This document shows positions 50,349 to 58,967 of a DNA stretch of 64,000 bases, one piece after another (position 1 is the first letter of the stretch; each line of letters begins with the position of its first letter). The DNA lies in contig CAZDZL010000004.1 of assembly GCA_964509885.1 (NCBI GenBank), forward strand, positions 1 to 64,000, in the 5' to 3' direction. The stretch is from Palsa-1447 sp964509885 (GTDB lineage: Bacteria; Verrucomicrobiota; Verrucomicrobiia; Opitutales; Opitutaceae). Position numbers and translations under genes: made by a program. Under the pieces are notes generated by a model. That model was not told the origin of the DNA. It saw only the letters and a program-made list of their open reading frames with translations, and made no database searches.

Positions 50349-50465
50349 ATGCATCTCATCCTTCCCCTCGCAGCAGCCGGATACTCGCTCGTGTACCTCC
50401 TCGCCGGCGGCGGCCTGGGCGGCGCCGTCGTGATCTTCATCGTCGCGAAGCTCCTCGGAAAGTAG
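50349..50465 (+). CDS. 38-residue membrane peptide
   Basis: MHLILPLAAAGYSLVYLLAG followed by GGLGGAVVIFIVAKLLGK: 38 residues, almost all hydrophobic with a glycine-rich centre, so one or two short membrane segments. ATG 50349 is preceded by TCCC as in several genes here. Composition and clean boundaries between the PEP-CTERM gene and the convergent kinase gene argue for a real gene; no family is recognised. It could be a toxin-like or subunit peptide. Confidence 0.45.
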   Translation: MHLILPLAAAGYSLVYLLAGGGLGGAVVIFIVAKLLGK

Positions 50466-50478
50466 CGGCGCCCCGCCC

Positions 50479-51447
50479 TCAGGCGCGGCGCCGGCGCAGG
50501 AAACTCGCGATCTCAGCGGCCGTCGGCATGGACGGCGCCGTGCCGAACCGGGTCACGGAGAGGGCGGCGACCGCGTTGCCGTGCCGCGCGGCGGCCACGA
50601 TGTCGCCCCCGGACCGGACGAACCCGGCCGCGAAGCCGCCCACAAACGCGTCGCCCGCCCCCGTCGTGTCGACGACCCTGAGGCCCCTGTGCCCGGCGAC
50701 GGCCGTCCACGTGCCGTCCGCGAGCGACACGAGGCAGCCCCTTCGCCCCAGGGTGACGATCACGGTTGGGACGCCCAGGGCCCGGCAGAGGCGGTGGAGG
50801 TCCGCGCCGCCCATGGCGTCGAGCGCGGAGGCGGCCAGCCGGCCGCGGGTGAGCGCGGCGCATCCCGGCAGCCTGTTCGCGAGGGCGAGGAACTCGGACT
50901 CGTTCGGGACCAGCACGTCCGTGAGGCCCAGTATGCCCGGGTCAAAGTCGTCGCGCATCGGCGCGGGGTTGAGGAGGGTTGTCACGCCCGCCCTGCGCGC
51001 CATCCGGAAAACGTGCGCGTTGACCGGGAGGTTGGCCTCATGCTGGCAGACCACGATCCTCGCGCCGCGCACCAGGGCGGGATCGACGTCGGCCGGGCGC
51101 AGGCGCTCGCTGGCCCCGAGGGCGACGATGATCTCGTTCTCCCCGGCGGCGTTCACGATGATAGCCGCGGTGCCGGTCGCATGCGCCCGCTTGACAGCAA
51201 AGCGCGCGCCGATGCCCTCGGCCGCGTAGAACCTCCGCGCCCCGTCGGCGAAGACGTCGTCGCCCACGGCGCCGATGAACACGGTGGGAGCGCCCGCGCG
51301 GCCCGAGGCCACGGCCTGGTTGGAGCCCTTGCCCCCGGGGCCCGTGACGAAGGTGCCGATCAGCGTCTCCCCGACCCGCGGGAATTGGGGGCACTTCCAC
51401 GTGAGGTCCTGGACGAAGCTGCCGACGACGACGACGCTCGGTTTCAT
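50479..51447 (-). CDS. PfkB-family sugar kinase, ribokinase-like
   Basis: A 322-residue kinase of the ribokinase branch. The N-terminal VVVVGSFVQDLTWKCPQFPR and GPGGKGSNQAVASGRAGAP (PfkB signature 1) bind the sugar; VVDTTGAGDAFVGGFAAGFV near residue 260 is signature 2 with the catalytic aspartate. It probably phosphorylates ribose or a related pentose or nucleoside. Start ATG 51447 sits directly before the fold; an in-frame upstream ATG would add 37 low-complexity residues. Divergent from the carboxylesterase gene with a 109-base gap. Confidence 0.88.
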   Translation of the reverse strand: MKPSVVVVGSFVQDLTWKCPQFPRVGETLIGTFVTGPGGKGSNQAVASGRAGAPTVFIGAVGDDVFADGARRFYAAEGIGARFAVKRAHATGTAAIIVNAAGENEIIVALGASERLRPADVDPALVRGARIVVCQHEANLPVNAHVFRMARRAGVTTLLNPAPMRDDFDPGILGLTDVLVPNESEFLALANRLPGCAALTRGRLAASALDAMGGADLHRLCRALGVPTVIVTLGRRGCLVSLADGTWTAVAGHRGLRVVDTTGAGDAFVGGFAAGFVRSGGDIVAAARHGNAVAALSVTRFGTAPSMPTAAEIASFLRRRRA

Positions 51448-51556
51448 GCCGGGACAGCTTTCACAGCGCGGGGTCCGCGACAACACCCGAGCGGCCGGCG
51501 CCCCCGCCCTGAAAAGTTTGAATCCGCCGGCGGCGCCCTCCAGTATCCTGCGCCCC

Positions 51557-53146
51557 ATGAACCCCTTTCACGGCCCGGCGCCCAGTTTCCCCTGGATGTT
51601 CCTGCGCGGCTCGCTCCCCTGGATCGGACTCCTGATGTGCGCCGCGGTCGGCACGCTCCGGGCGGCGCCGGAGCCCGACCCTGTCGTGGGCGTGACCGGG
51701 GGCCTGGTCCGGGGAAGGCTCCTGCCTGGAGGCGCCGGGGCAGTCTACAGGGGGATCCCGTTCGCCCAGCCCCCGGTCGGGGAGCTGCGCTGGCGCGAGC
51801 CCATGCCCGTCGTTCCGTGGCCGGGCACCCGCGAGGCTGACCGCTCGGGTCCCCCGGCCGCGCAGCCCCCGCTCGGCTGGAACGACCGCTCCGCCGCGGC
51901 CAGCAGCGAGGACTGCCTCTATCTCGACGTCTGGGCTCCCGCGAAGGCCGCCGGCGCGCTGCCCGTCATGGTCTGGATCCACGGGGGAGGCAACGTGGCC
52001 GGCGCCGGTGGGTTCGACACCCTCTATGACGGGAGGGCGCTCATCGCCCGAGGGGTCGTCCTGGTCGTGATCGAGTACCGCCTCGGCGTCTTTGGGTTCC
52101 TCTCCCACCCCGCGCTGACGCGGGAGTCGCCGCACCACGCCTCCGGCAACTACGGCATCCTGGACCAGGTCGCGGCGCTGCAATGGGTCCGCGGCAACAT
52201 CGCGGCGTTCGGCGGCGATCCCGGGAACGTCACGGTCTTCGGGCAGTCGGCGGGTGCCGAGGACATCCTCGCCCTGATGGCCACGCCCCTCTCCGCGGGA
52301 CTCTTCCACCGTGCGATCTCGGAGAGCGGCCCCCTGCCCCCCACGAGCCCCGCTCTCGCCGAGGCCGAGAAGGCCGGGGTCACCGCGCTCGGGAAGCTGG
52401 AGGGGCCCCCTGACAGGGACCTCGCGTACCTGCGCTCCGTGCCGGCCGGCGACCTCCTCAAGTCCGTGCAAGGGACAAGCGCCTTCACCGTAGACGGCTG
52501 GGTCTTCCCCGTGTCGCCGCTAGAGGTCTGGAAGTCGGGCCGGGAGCACGCCGTGCCCCTGATCCTCGGAAGCTGCGCCGTGGAGTTCCCGTTCGACGGC
52601 CCCCCCGAGGCCCTCGCCAAATCCTTCCGCGACATCTTCGGGAGCCTGGCTCCGCGGGCGATGGCGCTCTACGGCCTGGACGGGAAGCCGGCGGCTTCCG
52701 ACCCCCTCTACGGCAGCGGCATGGACCAATGGGGCAGCGACCTCTTCCGGTGCATCCCGATCCTCCTCGGCGAGTGGCACGCCTCGCGGGGGATCGCCTC
52801 GTGGGAATACGAGTTTGCCCGGGCCATCCCGCCCAACGCCCGTGTAGCCCACTCCGACGACCTGCCCTACGTCTTCGGGAACCTCCTCGAGGGCGGAAGC
52901 AAGGGCGGCAAGTTCCGGGCCGAGGACCACGCGCTCTCGGGGACGATCCAGGGCTACTGGACGAACTTCGCGAAGACCGGCAACCCGAACGGCGCGGGCC
53001 TGCCCGCGTGGGAGAAGCACGACGCCGCCGGGAGGAGGTACCTCGCCTTCACGACCGAGGCCGCGGTGGCCGCCCGGGAGAACGAGCGGGGGCCCTTCTG
53101 CGACCTGTTCCGCGAGGCCCTGGCCGGCCCGGGGGCCGCTCGCTGA
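51557..53146 (+). CDS. Exported type-B carboxylesterase
   Basis: A 529-residue secreted alpha/beta hydrolase. After a signal peptide (about 14-36) come FAQPPVGELRWREP, SEDCLYLDVW (117-126), the oxyanion motif HGGG (142-145) and the nucleophile G229-Q-S231-A-G233. The acidic and histidine members fall in the C-terminal third (DLPYVFGNLLEG region). Substrates of the family are carboxylic esters, including plant or algal acyl esters. ATG 51557 is preceded by GCCCC. It is followed after six bases by the CE2-like esterase, so the two are probably one unit. Confidence 0.9.
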   Translation: MNPFHGPAPSFPWMFLRGSLPWIGLLMCAAVGTLRAAPEPDPVVGVTGGLVRGRLLPGGAGAVYRGIPFAQPPVGELRWREPMPVVPWPGTREADRSGPPAAQPPLGWNDRSAAASSEDCLYLDVWAPAKAAGALPVMVWIHGGGNVAGAGGFDTLYDGRALIARGVVLVVIEYRLGVFGFLSHPALTRESPHHASGNYGILDQVAALQWVRGNIAAFGGDPGNVTVFGQSAGAEDILALMATPLSAGLFHRAISESGPLPPTSPALAEAEKAGVTALGKLEGPPDRDLAYLRSVPAGDLLKSVQGTSAFTVDGWVFPVSPLEVWKSGREHAVPLILGSCAVEFPFDGPPEALAKSFRDIFGSLAPRAMALYGLDGKPAASDPLYGSGMDQWGSDLFRCIPILLGEWHASRGIASWEYEFARAIPPNARVAHSDDLPYVFGNLLEGGSKGGKFRAEDHALSGTIQGYWTNFAKTGNPNGAGLPAWEKHDAAGRRYLAFTTEAAVAARENERGPFCDLFREALAGPGAAR

Positions 53147-53152
53147 CGCCCC

Positions 53153-54229
53153 ATGAGCACCCCTCGCCTCCTCTCCTGCGCCCTCGGGATTGCTGTGATC
53201 CTTCCCGCGCTCGGCGCCGGCGCCTCCTTCGTCCCGGCCTCCGATCCCCACATTCGCTACGACGGCCGGTTCGACTTCAGCCAGCCCGCGCACCCGGTCG
53301 CGATCTGGGAGGCGAGCACGATCGCCGTGGACTTCGAGGGGGACCGGGCCGCGGTGCGGTTCGGCAGGGTCACCGGGCAGGTGTTCTTCAACGCGGCCGT
53401 GGACGGGGTGGGCACGGTCGTCGCCCTCGCGGAGGGGGCCCCCGCCAAGGCCGCGGCGCTTCCCGTCCGCGGCCCCGGCCCCCACCACCTCGTGCTCTTC
53501 AAGCGGACCGAGGCGAGCGCGGGGACGGCCGTGTTCGAGGGGCTCGAGGTCGCGGCGGGCGCGCGGGTCTCCACGCCGGCCCTCCCCTCCTACCGCATGA
53601 GGATGGAATTCTTCGGCGACTCGATCACGGCCGGGGCGTGCGACGAGGACGGGCCCAAGGACCAGTGGGAGGACCGCAGCACGCACAACGCGGCGCAGAG
53701 CTACGCCGCGCTGACGGCGGCGGCCTTCTCGGCCGACTACCGCAACACCTCGATCAGCGGGATCGGGCTGGCCGCGGGATATGACGACGTCCTCATGGGC
53801 CAGGTGTGGGACAGGACATACCCCGAGGCGTCGTCGCCCAGGGCGGACCTCGCCGCGTGGGTCCCCGACGTCGCCCTGGTGCTCCTGGGCGACAACGACG
53901 ACTCCTATCCCCGTTCCAAGCACCTGCCCTTCCCCGCGGACTTCGACGGGAAATACGCCTCGCTCATCCATGCGATCCGCGCCGCCTATCCCAGGGCCCG
54001 CATCGTCCTGCTGAACGGGGGAATGTGGGCCGGGACGAACAGCAGGGAGCTGGGTGCGGCCTGGGCGAAGGTGGTGTCCCGCCTTGAGTCCGCGGATCCC
54101 GCCATCAGCGACTACACCTTCGCGCACTGGACGGACAACCACCCCAGGATCGCGGACCACCGGGCGCTGGCCGACGAGCTGGACGCATGGCTCATGAGGC
54201 AGCCGTTCATGGACGCGGGAAGGGGCTAG
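53153..54229 (+). CDS. Exported SGNH esterase, CE2-like
   Basis: A 358-residue protein with signal peptide (1-24). Residues 30-145 form a jelly-roll N-terminal domain and 148-345 an SGNH hydrolase, the arrangement of carbohydrate esterase family 2 (acetyl-xylan/glucomannan esterases). Block I is MEFFGDSITAG with S157; the glycine block is around YRNTSISGIGLAAGYDD, the Asn block VLLGDNDDSYP, and the histidine lies in HWTDNHPRIADH (H330). It would remove acetyl groups from polysaccharides. ATG is preceded by CGCCCC; it lies six bases after the carboxylesterase gene. Confidence 0.85.
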   Translation: MSTPRLLSCALGIAVILPALGAGASFVPASDPHIRYDGRFDFSQPAHPVAIWEASTIAVDFEGDRAAVRFGRVTGQVFFNAAVDGVGTVVALAEGAPAKAAALPVRGPGPHHLVLFKRTEASAGTAVFEGLEVAAGARVSTPALPSYRMRMEFFGDSITAGACDEDGPKDQWEDRSTHNAAQSYAALTAAAFSADYRNTSISGIGLAAGYDDVLMGQVWDRTYPEASSPRADLAAWVPDVALVLLGDNDDSYPRSKHLPFPADFDGKYASLIHAIRAAYPRARIVLLNGGMWAGTNSRELGAAWAKVVSRLESADPAISDYTFAHWTDNHPRIADHRALADELDAWLMRQPFMDAGRG

Positions 54230-54332
54230 GGCCGCGCCCGGCCCGGGCGCGAAAACGGGTAGATTCTGCCATGCCCCGTTTCTTGCATTCCCGCCGGGAT
54301 GCGCTCATCTCTTTTTCATCACGACCCCACTG

Positions 54333-57300
54333 ATGACGCTGCGCATTTGGCCGGTCCTAGGGCTGTTCACCGCCGCACTGGCCGGCGCGGCCCCGGCGCA
54401 GGCGCCCCTTCCGGCCGCCGTGCAGTTCAACCGCGACGTGCGGCCGATCATGGCGAACACCTGCTTCAAGTGCCACGGGCCCGACCTGAAGGCAAACAAG
54501 GCGGACCTTCGCCTCGACCTGCCCGAGAACGCCCGCATGGCGCGCAAGGACAAGACCGGCCGGGTCAGCACGCCGATCGTCCCGGGCAAGCCCGAGGCGT
54601 CCGAGGTCTGGCGGCGCGTGAGCTCCGCGGACGCGACGCAGGCGATGCCGCCCCCCGACTCGCTGCACCTGCTCTCGGCCCGGGACAAGGAGGTCATCCG
54701 GCGCTGGATCGAGCAGGGCGCCGTCTACGAGCCGCACTGGGCCTACATCGCCCCGAGGAAGGCCGAGCCCCCGGCAGGGATCGCAGCGGCCAACCCGGTG
54801 GACCGCTTCGTCCTGCGCGAGCTCCGGGAGCGCGGCATCTCCCCCTCCCCCGAGGCCGACCGCCGCACGCTGATCCGGCGGCTCAGCCTGGACCTGGTCG
54901 GGCTCCCGCCCACGGTCGCGGAGACCGAGGCCTATGTCGCGGACAGCCAGCCGGGCGCCTACGAGCGCCTTGTCGACAGGCTCCTCGCCTCGCCGCACTA
55001 CGGCGAGCGGATGGCGGTCGCGTGGCTCGACCTCGCGCGGTTCGCGGACACCGTGGGGTTCCACGGCGACCAGCTTTACAACAACTTCCCGTACCGCGAC
55101 TACGTGATCGACAGCTTCAACCGCAACGAGCCGTTCGACCAGTTCACGCGGGAGCAGATCGCCGGCGACCTCCTGCCGAACGCCACGGACGCGCAGCGGA
55201 CCGCGAGCGGCTTCAACCGGCTGAACATGGTGACGCGCGAGGGCGGCGCGCAGCCCAAGGAGTACATCGCAAAGTACGCCGCGGACCGCGTCCGCACGGT
55301 CTCCACGACCTGGCTCGGTTCCACGATGGGCTGCTGCGAGTGCCACGACCACAAGTATGACCCGTTCAAGTCGCGGGACTTCTACGCGATGGGCGCCTTC
55401 TTCGCGGACATCAAGCAGTGGGGCGTCTACCAGAACTACGACTACACGCCCGAGCCCGAGCTCAAGGGATTCACGAACGACTCCCCCTTCCCGCCGGAGA
55501 TCGAGGTCGACAGCCCCTACCTCAGGGAGCGGGGGGCCCGGCTTAAGAGGGAGTGCGCGGACATGGTGGAGCGGACGGCGAAGGCCATCGCCGCCGCCCC
55601 CGCCGAGGCGGCCGCCGCCCGCGAATGGGCCGCAAGGGCCGCGGTCGGCGCGGCGACGGTGCCCGGCGGCTGGTCGGTCCTGCCGATCGCCGAGGCCAAG
55701 CCGAGGAAATTCGGCACGGTCACGGTCCTTCCGGACCAGAGCGCCCGCTTCGCGCGGAGCCCGGACATGAAGCCCAACAGCTCGGACGACGGGCTCATTG
55801 TGACCGTGGCGGTCCCGGCGGGGCCCGTGGCGAGGATCCGCCTGGAGGTCCTTCCCGACGAGGCCTACGGCGGGAGGGTCACCTGCAACGGCGACGAGGC
55901 GTTCACGCTGACCTTTGACGCGACGCTCCAGCACGACGGGCAGTACGAGCCCGAGCCCGTCAACATCTCGGACGGCTACCCCTCCCAGCCGGCGAACAGC
56001 TACGTGAACGGGCAGTTCCAGACCTCCATTCCCGGCAGCTGGACCTCGACGCGCGACTTCGCGCGAAAGGCCCAGACCATGGACTACGTCCTCGCGCCTC
56101 CGCTCGGCTTCCGCGCGGGGGACCGGCTGGTCGCCCGCATCACGAGCGAGAACGTCGCCCGTGTGCGGCTCTCGGTGTCGCCCATCGGCCTCAGGGTCCC
56201 CGGCGCCCTCCCGGACGACGAGGTCGCCGAGGCCCTCGCCGCGAAGGACCCCACGCCGGGGCAGATGGAGCGGATCGCTGCGGAATACTTCAAGGGCACG
56301 GGGATCGGCCACCCCTACGAGTTCGGGGTGATCCTGGACGACGTGCGGCAGATCGCGGCGTGCCGCGACGGCCGCGTGTTCACGACCGTGACGGTCGCCG
56401 CGACCCCGCGCGTGACGCGCGTCCTCGCCCGCGGCAACTGGCAGGACGAGTCCGGGGAGGTCGTGGACCCCTCGCCCCCGCGCTTCCTCGTCCCGGCGAG
56501 CGCGTCGCCCGCGCGGGGCGCCCCGCGCCAGACCCGGCTCGACCTCGCGAACTGGATCGTGTCGCGCGGCAACCCGCTCACCGCTCGGGCCTTCGTCAAC
56601 CGGCTGTGGAGGCAGTTCTTCGGCACGGGGCTCTCGTCCATCGTCGACGACCTGGGCACACAGGGCGAGTACCCGAGCCACCCCGAGCTGCTCGACTGGC
56701 TCGCGGTCGACTTCATGGAGCGCGGATGGGACGTGAAGGCGATGGTGCGGACGATCGTGACCTCGTCGACGTACAGGCAGAGCTCGACCTACCGGGCGGA
56801 CCTGGCGGAGGTGGACCCCAACAACCGGCTCCTGGCCCGGCAGTCGCCCCGGCGCCTCGAGGCCGAGTTCGTCCGCGACAACGCGCTGTTCGCCTCGGGG
56901 CTCATCAGCCTGGACATGGGCGGGCCGAGCGTGCACCCGTACCAGCCCGCGGGCTACTACTCCGCCCTGCAGTTCCCGGACCGGGACTACCTCGCCGAGT
57001 CCGACGAGCGCCAGTACCGGCGCGGCCTCTACATCCACTGGCAGCGCACCTTCCTGCATCCCATGCTCGCCAACTTCGACGCCCCCTCCCGCGAGGAATG
57101 CACGGCGTCGCGCAACATCTCGAGCACCCCCCAACAGGCGCTCACGCTCCTGAACGACCCCACGTTCGTGGAGGCCGCCCGGGCGCTCGCCGAGCAGTCC
57201 CTCGCGGCCCATGCCGGGGGCGACTTCAGGGCCGGCCTCGACGAGGCCTTCAGGCGCCTCCTCGCCCGCCCGCCGACCGGGCGCGAGAGCGAGTCGCTCG

Positions 57301-57476
57301 AGTCGTTCTACAAGGGCCAGCTGGCCTACTACGCCGGCAAGCCCGACGAGGCCCTGAAGGCCATCTCCGTCGGCAACCACGCGCAGACGGGCGTCGTGGA
57401 GCCGGCCGCGCTCGCGGCGTGGACGTCGGTCGCCCGCGTCCTGCTGAACTTGAACGAGACGATCGTGCGCTACTGA
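54333..57476 (+). CDS. DUF1549/DUF1553 protein with Planctomycete-type cytochrome c domain
   Basis: A 1047-residue exported protein. The signal peptide (1-23) is followed by a Planctomycete cytochrome c domain with C44-F-K-C47-H48, NKADLRLDLPENARMARK and MPPPDSLHLLSARDKEVIRR. The DUF1549 domain (about 150-360) has ANPVDRFVLRELRERGISPS, RLSLDLVGLPPTV and CCECHDHKYDPFKSRDFYAM; the DUF1553 domain (about 720-990) has LANWIVSRGNPLTARAFVNR and YRQSSTYRADLAEVDPNNRL. Function is not established; the family abounds in Planctomycetes and Verrucomicrobia beside DUF1501 and sulfatase genes. First gene of a tight four-gene row. The start is the ATG after CACTG. Confidence 0.92.
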   Translation: MTLRIWPVLGLFTAALAGAAPAQAPLPAAVQFNRDVRPIMANTCFKCHGPDLKANKADLRLDLPENARMARKDKTGRVSTPIVPGKPEASEVWRRVSSADATQAMPPPDSLHLLSARDKEVIRRWIEQGAVYEPHWAYIAPRKAEPPAGIAAANPVDRFVLRELRERGISPSPEADRRTLIRRLSLDLVGLPPTVAETEAYVADSQPGAYERLVDRLLASPHYGERMAVAWLDLARFADTVGFHGDQLYNNFPYRDYVIDSFNRNEPFDQFTREQIAGDLLPNATDAQRTASGFNRLNMVTREGGAQPKEYIAKYAADRVRTVSTTWLGSTMGCCECHDHKYDPFKSRDFYAMGAFFADIKQWGVYQNYDYTPEPELKGFTNDSPFPPEIEVDSPYLRERGARLKRECADMVERTAKAIAAAPAEAAAAREWAARAAVGAATVPGGWSVLPIAEAKPRKFGTVTVLPDQSARFARSPDMKPNSSDDGLIVTVAVPAGPVARIRLEVLPDEAYGGRVTCNGDEAFTLTFDATLQHDGQYEPEPVNISDGYPSQPANSYVNGQFQTSIPGSWTSTRDFARKAQTMDYVLAPPLGFRAGDRLVARITSENVARVRLSVSPIGLRVPGALPDDEVAEALAAKDPTPGQMERIAAEYFKGTGIGHPYEFGVILDDVRQIAACRDGRVFTTVTVAATPRVTRVLARGNWQDESGEVVDPSPPRFLVPASASPARGAPRQTRLDLANWIVSRGNPLTARAFVNRLWRQFFGTGLSSIVDDLGTQGEYPSHPELLDWLAVDFMERGWDVKAMVRTIVTSSTYRQSSTYRADLAEVDPNNRLLARQSPRRLEAEFVRDNALFASGLISLDMGGPSVHPYQPAGYYSALQFPDRDYLAESDERQYRRGLYIHWQRTFLHPMLANFDAPSREECTASRNISSTPQQALTLLNDPTFVEAARALAEQSLAAHAGGDFRAGLDEAFRRLLARPPTGRESESLESFYKGQLAYYAGKPDEALKAISVGNHAQTGVVEPAALAAWTSVARVLLNLNETIVRY

Positions 57477-57483
57477 AGGCCCC

Positions 57484-58953
57484 ATGAACCTGCCCTTTGA
57501 CCCCAACCTGATCCGGCGCCAGCAGCAGGCCTGGTCGCGGCGCACGTTCCTCGGCAAGTCGGCCCAGGCGCTCGGGACGCTGGCGCTCGGCTCGCTCCTG
57601 AACCCGCGCCTGCTGAAGGGAATGGACGCCGCGCCGGCGCCGGGCGGCCCCTGGATGGGGACCCTGGGGTCACCCCAGTTCGCGCCGCGCGCCAAGCGCA
57701 TCATCCACCTCTACATGGCGGGGGGGCCGTCCCACGTGGACCTCCTGGACTACAAGCCCGAGCTCAACCGGATCCACGGCCAGCCCTTCCCCGCCTCGTT
57801 CACGAGCGGCCAGCAGCTGGCCCAGCTGCAGAACACCAAGCTCCTGGCCCGCGGCTCCTCGTTCGGCTTCAGCCGGTGCGGCCTGTCGGGCCAGATGATC
57901 TCGGACCTGCTGCCGTACACGCAGCAGATCGCCGACGACATCTGCATCATCCGCTCCATGCACACGGAGCAGATCAACCACGACCCGGCGCACGCCTTCA
58001 TGAACTCGGGCTCGGTCGTCAAGGGGCGGCCGAGCTTCGGCTCGTGGATGCTCTACGGCCTCGGCGCCGAGGCGGACAACCTGCCCGGCTTCGTCGTCCT
58101 CATGTCGCACGGCCCGTCGGGCGGCGAGCAGCCCGTCTCGGCCCGGCAGTGGTCGGCGGGGTTCCTGCCCAGCCGCTTCCAGGGCGTGCAGTTCCAGAGC
58201 AAGGGCGTGCCGGTCCACTACGTCGGGAACCCGGACGGCGTGTGCCAGAGCACGCAGCGCCAGGTGATCGACGAGATCGCGCGCCTCAACGGGTTCCACG
58301 AGGAGGAGACCCTGGACCCCGAGGTCCAGACGCGGATCGCGCAGTACGAGCTGGCGTTCAAGATGCAGACGAGCGTCCCCGACCTGACGAACCTGGCCGA
58401 CGAGCCCCAGTCGATCCGGGACATGTACGGCGTGAAGGAGATCGGGGACGGGTCCTTCGCCTCCAACTGCCTCGTCGCCCGCAGGCTCGCCGAGCGCGGG
58501 GTGCGCTTCATCCAGCTCTACCACCGCGGCTGGGACCAGCACGGCTACCTGGACCGCGACATCCAGGACGTCTGCAAGCGCATCGACCAGCCGACGGCCG
58601 CCCTCGTGAAGGACCTGAAGCAGCGCGGCATGCTCGACGACACCCTCATCCTCTGGGGCGGGGAGTTCGGCCGCACGCCGATGGGCCAGGGAAGCGGCCG
58701 GGACCACCACATCAACGCCTTCTCCGTGTGGATGGCCGGGGGCGGGATCCGCGGGGGCCTGACGTGGGGATCGACGGACGAGCTCGGCTACCGCTACGTG
58801 GAGGACGAGCAGGCGATGCACGTCCACGACCTGCACGCCAACATGCTCGCGGCCTTCGGGATCGACCACGAGAAGCTGATCTACCGGTTCCAGGGGCGCG
58901 ACTTCCGGCTGACGGACGTGCACGGCAGGGTGTCGAGGGGCATCTTCGCCTGA
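57484..58953 (+). CDS. DUF1501 protein (sulfatase-like fold)
   Basis: A 489-residue DUF1501 protein with an N-terminal twin-arginine-type signal SRRTFLGKSAQALGTLALGS (residues 19-38). DUF1501 proteins are related to the alkaline phosphatase/sulfatase fold: RIIHLYMAGGPSHVDLLDYK, INHDPAHAFMNSGSVVKGRP, LILWGGEFGRTPMGQGSGRD and HHINAFSVWMAGGGIRGG carry the likely metal ligands. No substrate is known. It nearly always follows a DUF1549/DUF1553 gene, as here (seven bases after). The ATG is preceded by GGCCCC. Confidence 0.93.
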   Translation: MNLPFDPNLIRRQQQAWSRRTFLGKSAQALGTLALGSLLNPRLLKGMDAAPAPGGPWMGTLGSPQFAPRAKRIIHLYMAGGPSHVDLLDYKPELNRIHGQPFPASFTSGQQLAQLQNTKLLARGSSFGFSRCGLSGQMISDLLPYTQQIADDICIIRSMHTEQINHDPAHAFMNSGSVVKGRPSFGSWMLYGLGAEADNLPGFVVLMSHGPSGGEQPVSARQWSAGFLPSRFQGVQFQSKGVPVHYVGNPDGVCQSTQRQVIDEIARLNGFHEEETLDPEVQTRIAQYELAFKMQTSVPDLTNLADEPQSIRDMYGVKEIGDGSFASNCLVARRLAERGVRFIQLYHRGWDQHGYLDRDIQDVCKRIDQPTAALVKDLKQRGMLDDTLILWGGEFGRTPMGQGSGRDHHINAFSVWMAGGGIRGGLTWGSTDELGYRYVEDEQAMHVHDLHANMLAAFGIDHEKLIYRFQGRDFRLTDVHGRVSRGIFA

Positions 58954-58967
58954 CAGACGGGACCCCC

